From Acholeplasmatales bacterium (GTDB taxonomy: Bacteria > Bacillota_I > Bacilli_A > Acholeplasmatales > Anaeroplasmataceae): DNA of 5,726 bases. Made by a program: the position numbers and the translations under genes. Positions 1 to 5,022 of the stretch are shown here, piece by piece (positions within the stretch are counted from its first letter, which is position 1; every line of letters starts with the position of its first letter). The stretch spans positions 1-5,726 of the forward strand of contig CAAGJD010000076.1 of the NCBI GenBank assembly GCA_900770055.1, written 5' to 3'. The notes beneath the pieces are model-generated. The model ran no database searches, was not told where the DNA came from, and was given only the letters and a program-made list of their open reading frames with translations.

Positions 1-47
1 ATGCGTTAAGTACAATAAGCTATGAAATGGAGTTAAAAAATGTATAA
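1..47 (+). CDS. rsmE: C-terminal end of probable 16S rRNA (uracil-1498-N3)-methyltransferase RsmE (partial)
   Basis: The frame starting at base 3 reads ALSTISYEMELKNV followed by TAA at 45-47; the rest of the gene lies before the window. RsmE proteins of Bacillota typically end in a segment of the form 'ETA-x-x-ALS-x-IxYE-x-E', which the visible ALSTISYEMEL matches well. RsmE is a SPOUT-class methyltransferase that methylates U1498 of 16S rRNA in the 30S subunit. In Bacillus and relatives it sits directly upstream of mtaB, which is the case here. The stop codon overlaps the mtaB start by 8 nt (40-47) in a different frame, suggesting translational coupling. Only 14 residues are visible, so the identification rests on this short motif plus gene order; another upstream gene is possible but less likely. 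Confidence 0.7.
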   Translation, partial: ALSTISYEMELKNV

Positions 48-1338
48 GGTTGGATTTATTACTTTAGGTTGTAAAGTTAATATTTATGAATCAAATGCAA
101 TAAAAAATGAGCTTATTGCGAGAGGCTATGAAATAGTAGAGCCTTGTGAAGATTGTGATGTATTCATCGTAAATACCTGTAGTGTAACTAATATGTCTGA
201 TGCAAAAAGCCGTAAAATGATTAGAAAATGTATCAAAATGAATCCAAACGCAATAATGTGCGCAATGGGCTGTTACACTCAAACTAATGGTGAGGCAAAA
301 ACAATTGATGGCATTGATATTTTAATCGGTAATGGTAATAAGAAAAAAGCTATAGATAAAATAGATGAAATGCTTAAAAATAATTTAAAGGGTAAAATAA
401 AATATATCGATATTATTGATATATTAGATATGCATGATTATGAACCACTCGAGGTAACAAGCTTTGATCATACAAGAGCCTTTGTTAAAATAGAGGATGG
501 TTGTGAGAATTTTTGTACATATTGTATAATACCATACGCTAGAGGTCCTGTTAGATCTAAACGTGCAGATGATGTCATAAATGAACTTAATAGAATAACC
601 TCTTTAGGCTATCAAGAGGTAGTATTATCTGGTATCCATACAGGTAGATATATGGATAATGGTACTAATCTATCAGCATTAATTAAAAGGATTTTAACTG
701 AGGTACCAAATCTAAAAAGATTAAGATTATCATCAATTGAAATCAATGAGATTGATGATGAATTTATTAATATGCTAAAAAATAATGAAGTAATTGCTAA
801 TCATTTACATTTACCACTTCAATCAGGTAGTGATTTAATCTTATCAAAAATGGAAAGAAAATATGATAAAAAATTCTTTATTGATAAGGTAAATAAAATT
901 AAAGAAGCAAGACCTAATATTTCAATTACTACCGATATTATTGTTGGTTTTCCATATGAAACAGAAAAAGAATTTATGGAAACCTACAATCTAGCCACTA
1001 ATCTTAAATTAGCTAAGATTCACGTATTTCCTTATTCTGTAAGAAAAAGAACAAAGGCAGCACAAATGCCTCAGGTAGATGATTCTATCAAAAGAGAAAG
1101 AGCAGGAAGACTTCTTGCGCTATCGGATGAACTTGAAAAGAACTACAATGAAAAATTTATAGGCTCTTTATTTGATTTGATTATTGAACAAAAGGTTGGC
1201 GATATGATGGTAGGACATACATCTAATTTCTTACAGGTTTATCTTCCTTTAGATGAAAAACTAATTACAAAAATGGTGAAAATTAAAATTAAGTCTTTTA
1301 TAAATGGTAAATTAATGGGTGAAATTGTAGAAATTTAA
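40..1338 (+). CDS. mtaB: tRNA (N6-threonylcarbamoyladenosine37-C2)-methylthiotransferase MtaB
   Basis: This 432-residue radical-SAM enzyme adds a methylthio group to t6A at position 37 of ANN-decoding tRNAs, giving ms2t6A; it acts in the cytoplasm. The N-terminal MTTase (UPF0004) domain shows three cluster cysteines, C11 (TLGCKVN), C47 (NTCSVT) and C78 (MGCYTQ). The radical-SAM domain has the C155-x3-C159-x2-C162 motif (DGCENFCTYCIIP), followed by LSGIHTG (197-203), LHLPLQSGSD (256-265) and TTDIIVGFP (298-306). A TRAM RNA-binding domain occupies about 371-432. LGCKVN and the spacing point to the MtaB (YqeV) branch rather than MiaB or RimO. The length is normal. ATG 40 is the first start after an in-frame TAA at 34-36, with GGAG (29-32) 7 nt upstream, inside the end of rsmE. 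One oddity is the usual YSxRxGTxAA stretch, which here reads YSVRKRTKAA (332-341), with Arg in place of the common Gly. No terminator separates it from rpsU. Confidence 0.95.
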   Translation: MYKVGFITLGCKVNIYESNAIKNELIARGYEIVEPCEDCDVFIVNTCSVTNMSDAKSRKMIRKCIKMNPNAIMCAMGCYTQTNGEAKTIDGIDILIGNGNKKKAIDKIDEMLKNNLKGKIKYIDIIDILDMHDYEPLEVTSFDHTRAFVKIEDGCENFCTYCIIPYARGPVRSKRADDVINELNRITSLGYQEVVLSGIHTGRYMDNGTNLSALIKRILTEVPNLKRLRLSSIEINEIDDEFINMLKNNEVIANHLHLPLQSGSDLILSKMERKYDKKFFIDKVNKIKEARPNISITTDIIVGFPYETEKEFMETYNLATNLKLAKIHVFPYSVRKRTKAAQMPQVDDSIKRERAGRLLALSDELEKNYNEKFIGSLFDLIIEQKVGDMMVGHTSNFLQVYLPLDEKLITKMVKIKIKSFINGKLMGEIVEI

Positions 1339-1359
1339 TAAAAAAATACAAAATAATGC

Positions 1360-1388
1360 TTTACATTCAATTTTTTATTTGCTATAAT
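1360..1388 (+). promoter_or_regulatory. Extended -10 sigma-A-type promoter for rpsU
   Basis: A -35 box TTTACA (1360-1365) lies exactly 17 nt from a perfect -10 box TATAAT (1383-1388), preceded by TGC (1380-1382), which gives an extended -10 element. The predicted transcription start is about 1394-1396, leaving a leader of roughly 30 nt before the rpsU ATG. It lies in the intergenic gap after mtaB, so rpsU can be expressed independently of and above the upstream genes, as expected for a ribosomal protein. Confidence 0.85.
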
Positions 1389-1391
1389 TAA

Positions 1392-1408
1392 CAAGGAATT
1401 CGTCCTTG
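1392..1408 (+). promoter_or_regulatory. Leader hairpin in the rpsU 5' UTR
   Basis: CAAGGA (1392-1397) is complementary to TCCTTG (1403-1408), forming a 6-bp stem with a 5-nt loop (ATTCG) at or next to the predicted 5' end of the rpsU mRNA. The ribosome site AGGAGG (1411-1416) begins 2 nt after the stem. The central TCCTT resembles the 16S anti-Shine-Dalgarno and could alternatively pair weakly with AGGA inside the ribosome site. If transcription starts at 1394-1395, the outermost pairs are lost. The role (mRNA stability or translational control) is inference. Confidence 0.4.
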
Positions 1409-1423
1409 GAAGGAGGCTTAGTT

Positions 1424-1597
1424 ATGCCAAAAATTGTTGTACGTGAAAAAGAAAGCATCGAAGATGCATTACGTAGATTTAAACGCGATGTTTCTAGATC
1501 TGGTAACCTTCAAGAGGCGAAAAAACGTCAATATTATTTGAAGCCTAGCGATGTACGTAAGCAAAAGCGTCAAGAAGCTAGAAAGAAATTTAAGTAA
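1424..1597 (+). CDS. rpsU: 30S ribosomal protein bS21
   Basis: This 57-residue, strongly basic protein is bS21 of the small ribosomal subunit, which binds near the 3' end of 16S rRNA around the anti-Shine-Dalgarno region and assists translation initiation. The family core ESIEDALRRFKRDVSRSG (residues 10-27) is followed by LQEAKKRQYYLKPS and a Lys/Arg-rich tail ending RKKFK. The length matches the normal 57-58 residues. The start is ATG 1424 with a consensus AGGAGG (1411-1416) 7 nt upstream; a TTG at 1406 would extend the frame by six residues but that extension is the ribosome site itself. Placement directly after mtaB is the classical Bacillota order. CGT arginine codons are more common here than in the AGA-rich neighbours, as expected for a highly expressed gene. 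It has its own promoter and terminator. Confidence 0.97.
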   Translation: MPKIVVREKESIEDALRRFKRDVSRSGNLQEAKKRQYYLKPSDVRKQKRQEARKKFK

Positions 1598-1603
1598 GAA
1601 TTT

Positions 1604-1635
1604 GGGAGACGCTAATGTCTCCCTTTTATTTTTAT
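1604..1635 (+). terminator. Rho-independent terminator after rpsU
   Basis: GGGAGAC (1604-1610) pairs perfectly with GTCTCCC (1617-1623), with a possible extra G-T closing pair within the 6-nt loop, followed by TTTTATTTTTAT (1624-1635). It is a strong intrinsic terminator beginning 6 nt after the rpsU stop. Its T-tract runs directly into the ribosome site of the next gene (AGGAGG, 1636-1641). Confidence 0.92.
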
Positions 1636-1649
1636 AGGAGGCTATGTTT

Positions 1650-2363
1650 ATGAAAATACATATGATGGGTGACTCAACAATGAAGTATAATAATTTTTAT
1701 ACATATCCCCAAGTAGGATGGGGTCAGGTTTTACATCTATTTGTAAAAAATGAGTGGTTAGTCATAGATTATGCAGAAAATGGTAGAAGCACAAAAAGCT
1801 TTATAGATGAGGGAAGATTTGCCCACATTTTAGATAATATGGAAAGTGGCGACTTTGTTATTTGTGCATTTGGTCACAATGATGAAAAAAAATATGATCC
1901 TACAAGATATACAGAGCCATATGGTGATTATCAAAAAAATCTATTATATTTTAAAACTGAGGTTGAAAAAAAAGGTGGTACGATTGTTTATGCAACTCCT
2001 ATCACAAGACATAAATTTGTTGATGGTGTTTGTGTAAATTCTCATGGTGAATATCCCCAAGCAATGTTAGATTTTTGTAAGGAAAATAACGCTACTTGTG
2101 TTGATTTGAATAAATTAACAATTGATCTATATAATAAGGTTGGAGAAGAGGAATCTAAAAAATTTCACCTAATTTTTCCAGCTGGAAGATATGCAAATTG
2201 CCCTGAAGGAAAGGATGACCATTCTCATTTAGTATACGCTGGTGCTGTAATGGTAGCTGAATTATTTGCAAGAGCAATAGCAAAAACTGATAGTCCAATT
2301 AAAGAATGCTTTATTGATTTAGATGCTGCTATAGAAATAGATTGGGCAATGCTTAAGGATTAA
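1650..2363 (+). CDS. SGNH/GDSL hydrolase, rhamnogalacturonan acetylesterase-like (CE12-type)
   Basis: This 237-residue protein is a predicted carbohydrate O-acetyl esterase. SGNH blocks are in order: GDST with nucleophile S9 (residues 7-10), block II glycine in ENGRST (G45), block III GHND (75-78, N77 supplying the oxyanion hole), and block V D190-x-x-H193 (DDHSH) as Asp/His of the triad. This spacing and the GDST/GHND/DxxH combination resemble the rhamnogalacturonan acetylesterase group (RhgT/YesT-like). There is no signal peptide or membrane segment, so it is probably cytoplasmic and would act on imported oligosaccharides; the true substrate is unknown. I chose ATG 1650 because AGGAGG (1636-1641) lies 8 nt upstream of it; the alternative ATG 1644 is only 2 nt from that site. 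No promoter is visible between the rpsU terminator and this gene, so transcription probably depends on read-through. No sugar-catabolic partner is seen next to it. Confidence 0.85.
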   Translation: MKIHMMGDSTMKYNNFYTYPQVGWGQVLHLFVKNEWLVIDYAENGRSTKSFIDEGRFAHILDNMESGDFVICAFGHNDEKKYDPTRYTEPYGDYQKNLLYFKTEVEKKGGTIVYATPITRHKFVDGVCVNSHGEYPQAMLDFCKENNATCVDLNKLTIDLYNKVGEEESKKFHLIFPAGRYANCPEGKDDHSHLVYAGAVMVAELFARAIAKTDSPIKECFIDLDAAIEIDWAMLKD

Positions 2364-2372
2364 TAGTATTGT

Positions 2373-2400
2373 AAAAGCCGAGATATCGGCTTTTTAATTT
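2373..2400 (+). terminator. Rho-independent terminator after the SGNH esterase gene
   Basis: AAAAGCCGA (2373-2381) pairs with TCGGCTTTT (2386-2394) around a GATA loop, a 9-bp stem with a GC core, followed by a T-rich tail (2391-2400). It begins 9 nt after the esterase stop. The A-rich flank on the left means it may also work on the opposite strand, although no gene on that strand is seen. Confidence 0.88.
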
Positions 2401-2402
2401 GC

Positions 2403-2431
2403 TTGCAATTTAATTTTAGTAGTATTATAAT
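2403..2431 (+). promoter_or_regulatory. Sigma-A-type promoter for the panT-coaX-hydrolase operon
   Basis: TTGCAA (2403-2408) and TATAAT (2426-2431) are separated by exactly 17 nt, giving a good vegetative promoter between the esterase terminator and the transporter gene. The expected start point is about 2436-2438, leaving a leader of about 45 nt. The -35 box lies immediately after the terminator T-tract. Confidence 0.8.
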
Positions 2432-2439
2432 ATAAACGC

Positions 2440-2463
2440 TTATGGGACCCTAAAGGGCCTAAA
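2440..2463 (+). promoter_or_regulatory. Leader hairpin with two possible bulged adenosines upstream of the pantothenate operon
   Basis: From the tip, CCC (2448-2450) pairs with GGG (2455-2457) around a TAAA loop. If A2447 is bulged, GGG (2444-2446) pairs with CCT (2458-2460, including one G-U), then T2443 with A2461. If A2442 is also bulged, TT (2440-2441) pairs with AA (2462-2463). The hairpin therefore starts within a few nucleotides of the predicted transcription start and ends 3 nt before the ribosome site AAAGGA (2467-2472). It has no T-tract and is not a terminator. The 'pan' RNA motif, associated with pantothenate genes in Bacillota, is described as a hairpin with two bulged adenosines, which makes the resemblance suggestive; I cannot check the consensus here. 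Confidence 0.4.
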
Positions 2464-2481
2464 AAGAAAGGAAAAATAAAT

Positions 2482-3153
2482 ATGAGAAAAAATGTAAGCA
2501 TTAAGAAGCTTGTAGGTTTGGCTAGTCTAGCAGCTTTAGTAGTTGTTTTACAATTACTATCTAACTATATCCAATTTGGACCAGTTAGCATCACATTAGC
2601 CTTAATCCCAATGGTAGTGGGAGCTATTTTATATGGACCTGCATCAGGATTTGGGTTAGGAGCACTTATGGGAATAATTATATTAACTGCTCCTTCAACA
2701 ACAACATTTTTTAGTTTCAATGCCTTTATGACAATTGCCTTGTGCATCTTAAAAACTGGATTTGCAGGCTTAGCATCTGGTTGGATTTATAAAGGAATAA
2801 TTCGTATTAATGCTTTAGGAAAAGCTAAATTTCCAGTTGCGATTATATTAGCAACTTTAGCAGCACCAATTATTAATACAGGTTTATTTATTATTGGAAC
2901 TGCAGTTTTATTCCAAGGATTATCTGTTTCAGATGGAAATGGTGGATTAATTGTATTAGTACCTTCAACAGGAGGCTTTGGTGCGGCATTTTCTGCAGCT
3001 GTTGGATTTGTCGTATTTGCTAATTTCATTATTGAATTTGCAATAAGTGTTGTTTTGTCACCTTCTATTGTTTATTTATTTAGAATATTAGGAGATAAAT
3101 TTGATTTAGGATTTTCAAAAGATTTTAAGGAATTTTCAAATAAAATTGCTTAA
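2482..3153 (+). CDS. panT: ECF transporter S component, probably pantothenate-specific (PanT-like)
   Basis: This 223-residue, highly hydrophobic protein has about six membrane segments (approximately residues 10-28, 36-52, 55-71, 77-100, 117-143 and 169-200), the size and topology of an energy-coupling-factor substrate-binding (S) subunit. An AxxxA pattern in the first helix (A14, A18 in GLASLAAL) matches the motif S components use to dock on EcfT. S components bind the vitamin and are driven by a shared EcfA/EcfA'/EcfT module; none of those genes is in the window, consistent with a group II system whose energizing module is encoded elsewhere. Pantothenate is inferred from coaX 23 nt downstream in the same operon, a known PanT context; riboflavin, queuosine precursor or another vitamin cannot be excluded from sequence alone. 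ATG 2482 has AAAGGA (2467-2472) 9 nt upstream. The family call is firm, the substrate moderate. Confidence 0.82.
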   Translation: MRKNVSIKKLVGLASLAALVVVLQLLSNYIQFGPVSITLALIPMVVGAILYGPASGFGLGALMGIIILTAPSTTTFFSFNAFMTIALCILKTGFAGLASGWIYKGIIRINALGKAKFPVAIILATLAAPIINTGLFIIGTAVLFQGLSVSDGNGGLIVLVPSTGGFGAAFSAAVGFVVFANFIIEFAISVVLSPSIVYLFRILGDKFDLGFSKDFKEFSNKIA

Positions 3154-3176
3154 ATATTATTTAAAAGGTGAGTTTT

Positions 3177-3929
3177 ATGATTTTACTTGTTGATATTGGT
3201 AATTCAAATGTTGTATTTGGATTTTCAAATAGAAAAGAAATAGTTAAAACTTTTAGATTTAAGACTTTTACAGATAAAACTAGTGATGAATACTATATTT
3301 TAATTAAAGCTATGCTTGATATGTATAGTATTAATGATGTTATAATATCATCAGTTGTTCCTATTGTTACTAGCACATTAAAAAAATTATTTAAAGAATA
3401 TTTTGATATTGATGCAAAAATCTTAGGACCGGGAATTAAAACAGGAATTCAATTAAAGGTTGATGACCCAAAAACAGTAGGTGCTGATATTATCTGTGAT
3501 TGCGCTGGAGCAATGACTCTATTTGATGAGGCTATAATTGTTGATTTAGGGACTGCTTCAAAATATATCTATGTAAAGAAAAATACATTCTTTGGCTGCA
3601 GTATAGCTCCAGGTGTTGCTGTCAGCATGAAGGCCATGGTTGCAAGTGCAGCACTATTACCAAATATTGAACTTGTAACACCAAAAAAGGTATTAGGAAC
3701 TTCAACTATTCCTTGCATGCAATCAGGTGTAGTTTTTGGTTCTGCTAGTATGGTTGATGGCATGATTGATAGAATTAAAGAAGAAATTAATAATAAAGAT
3801 ATTAAAATAATCGCTACAGGTGGACTTGCAGGATTAATTACTCCACTTTGTAAAAATGAAATAATTCATAAGCCTTCCCTAACAATAGAAGGGTTATTAG
3901 CTATTTATAATAAAAATGTAGAGGTATAG
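3177..3929 (+). CDS. coaX: Type III pantothenate kinase
   Basis: This 250-residue cytoplasmic enzyme phosphorylates pantothenate with ATP, the first committed step of coenzyme A synthesis. It belongs to the ASKHA fold. Visible features are the phosphate loop DIGNSN (D6), SSVVP (58-62), PGIKTG (85-90), the catalytic VGAD (D104), the second phosphate motif VDLGTAS (D123), IAPGVAVS (143-150) and the adenosine-side ATGGLAGL (213-220). Three family aspartates (6, 104, 123) are present. Deviations include DLGTASK where DxGTATT is usual, and GADI where many members have GADR (clostridial forms often have a hydrophobic residue there). Length is normal for the family. ATG 3177 is preferred, with AGGTGA (3166-3171) 5 nt upstream; a GTG at 3168 falls inside that ribosome site. 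Type III kinases are generally not feedback-inhibited by CoA, which could put the control on uptake or on the operon leader. Confidence 0.93.
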   Translation: MILLVDIGNSNVVFGFSNRKEIVKTFRFKTFTDKTSDEYYILIKAMLDMYSINDVIISSVVPIVTSTLKKLFKEYFDIDAKILGPGIKTGIQLKVDDPKTVGADIICDCAGAMTLFDEAIIVDLGTASKYIYVKKNTFFGCSIAPGVAVSMKAMVASAALLPNIELVTPKKVLGTSTIPCMQSGVVFGSASMVDGMIDRIKEEINNKDIKIIATGGLAGLITPLCKNEIIHKPSLTIEGLLAIYNKNVEV

Positions 3930-3930
3930 T

Positions 3931-4911
3931 ATGTGGTTGAAAATACTAATTATAGCCTCCATAGCTTTATTATTCATTATATTTATATTATTCTTATTAA
4001 CATTTATAATTCATAACAGATTATTTAAGCATCGTCACATTCCAGATCCTTTAGTTAAAACCTATACAGTAGAAATGTTTGGATTAAAACAAAGCCCTAT
4101 AGAATTTAAATGTGGTAAGGATTTATTAAGAGGCTTTATATATTCAAGTGATATAAAATATAAAGATAAGATAGTAATATTTTGCCATGGAATGTGGTCA
4201 ACTCATTATTCTTATCTTCAGGATATAGGTTATTTATGTAATAATGGCTATGAGGTTATGTCATTTGATTATAATGGAACTAATTTATCAGATGGTAGTA
4301 GCTTAAAGGGTTTATCACAAAGTCTTGCATGCGTTGATAGTGCCATTAATTTTGTTAAATCATTAGATGAATTTAAGAATAAAAAGATTTATGTGGTAGG
4401 ACATTCATGGGGTGGTTTTACAGCTATTAATTCTTGTAAATATCATAATGATATTAGTGGAATTGTTGCACTTTCACCTTTTATATCAATATCAGGTGTT
4501 CTTAAGGGAATGATTAAGAAGCCAGGTTGGATATTAATACCTTTATTTATTCTTGTAGAAAGAATAAGAGTAGGCAAATATGCAGGAGCTAATGCCTTAA
4601 AAGCATTAAAAAATTTCAATGGTAGTGTGCTTATTATTCAATCAAAAAATGATGGAATGGTAAGCTATAAATATAATACTCATCTACTAGAAAAAAAGCT
4701 TAAAAAGGACAATATTAGGTATTATATAAATGATGATCGATATCATAATCCTAATTATACAAAGGCATCTGTAGATATGCTTAATGAATATCTTTTGAAT
4801 ATTAAAAAAATAGATAAAAATGATATAGAGGAATTTAAGAGAAATACTGATTATTTAAAAATGGGTGAATTAGACCCTGTTGTTATGGATAAAATATTAA
4901 AAGCATTATAA
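3931..4911 (+). CDS. Membrane-anchored alpha/beta hydrolase, substrate unknown
   Basis: This 326-residue protein has one N-terminal membrane segment (about 4-28) followed by a basic stretch (HNRLFKHRH) and an alpha/beta-hydrolase domain from about 50 to 290. The oxyanion-loop HG is H86-G87 (FCHGMW). The nucleophile elbow is GHSWGG (157-162) with S159, the acid is probably D241 (SKNDG), and the catalytic His is H272 (RYHNP). The triad therefore looks complete. The general layout resembles Bacillus YqkD-like hydrolases (serine esterases or lipases of unknown role). DYNGTNLSDG (113-122) replaces the common DxRGxGxS. The start lies 1 nt after the coaX stop, with GAGG (3921-3924) inside coaX, so the two are translationally coupled and end at the shared terminator. 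The basic residues after the helix could place the catalytic domain on the cytoplasmic side. No link to CoA metabolism is shown beyond the operon. Confidence 0.85.
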   Translation: MWLKILIIASIALLFIIFILFLLTFIIHNRLFKHRHIPDPLVKTYTVEMFGLKQSPIEFKCGKDLLRGFIYSSDIKYKDKIVIFCHGMWSTHYSYLQDIGYLCNNGYEVMSFDYNGTNLSDGSSLKGLSQSLACVDSAINFVKSLDEFKNKKIYVVGHSWGGFTAINSCKYHNDISGIVALSPFISISGVLKGMIKKPGWILIPLFILVERIRVGKYAGANALKALKNFNGSVLIIQSKNDGMVSYKYNTHLLEKKLKKDNIRYYINDDRYHNPNYTKASVDMLNEYLLNIKKIDKNDIEEFKRNTDYLKMGELDPVVMDKILKAL

Positions 4912-4965
4912 TGAAGTGAGCTGTAATTATTAATTTGATTAATTTACAGCTCACTTCATTTTTAT
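4910..4965 (+). terminator. Long Rho-independent terminator ending the pantothenate operon
   Basis: The 5' arm 4910-4926 (AATGAAGTGAGCTGTAA) pairs perfectly over 17 bp with 4944-4960. After a 2-nt bulge (4927-4928), an inner ATTAA/TTAAT stem (4929-4933 with 4939-4943) closes a 5-nt loop. A T-run with further A/T follows (4959-4965). The 5' arm begins inside the hydrolase stop codon (TAA, 4909-4911), so a terminating ribosome would cover it. The length exceeds that of the other two terminators here. Confidence 0.88.
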
Positions 4966-4986
4966 ATATATTTTATTATTTTTTAA

Positions 4987-4995
4987 TGATATAAT
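4987..4995 (+). promoter_or_regulatory. Extended -10 promoter for the lactate dehydrogenase-family gene
   Basis: TGATATAAT (4987-4995) is an extended -10 element with a perfect TATAAT (4990-4995). No good -35 box is found at the expected distance (4967-4972 reads TATATT), which an extended -10 can tolerate. The predicted start at about 5001-5003 leaves a leader of about 20 nt containing only the ribosome site. No operator or catabolite-response element is evident. Confidence 0.65.
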
Positions 4996-5022
4996 CGAAA
5001 TTGTTAAAGGAGTATTTAGATT

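Noticed and set aside
1406..1423. TTG start extending rpsU by six residues
   Set aside because: The extension would encode the ribosome site AGGAGG as protein; ATG 1424 has ideal spacing and yields the standard MPKIVV bS21 N-terminus.
1644..1649. Upstream ATG for the SGNH esterase
   Set aside because: Only 2 nt from AGGAGG, too close for initiation; ATG 1650 is 8 nt away and starts directly at the first beta strand before GDST.
1846..2037. 63-residue forward frame inside the esterase gene
   Set aside because: An out-of-frame shadow overlapping the GHND region of a clear SGNH protein, with no ribosome site.
2440..2481. preQ1 riboswitch in front of the ECF S component
   Set aside because: Some ECF S genes (QueT) carry preQ1 riboswitches, but the characteristic long C/U-rich loop and pseudoknot-forming tail are absent, and the coaX neighbour favours pantothenate.
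2565..3029. Two reverse-strand frames of 60 and 80 residues
   Set aside because: Shadows of the membrane-protein gene, proline- and alanine-rich as expected from the complement of hydrophobic and glycine codons.
3168..3176. GTG start for coaX
   Set aside because: It lies within the AGGTGA ribosome site; ATG 3177 gives the canonical MILLVDIGNSN start.
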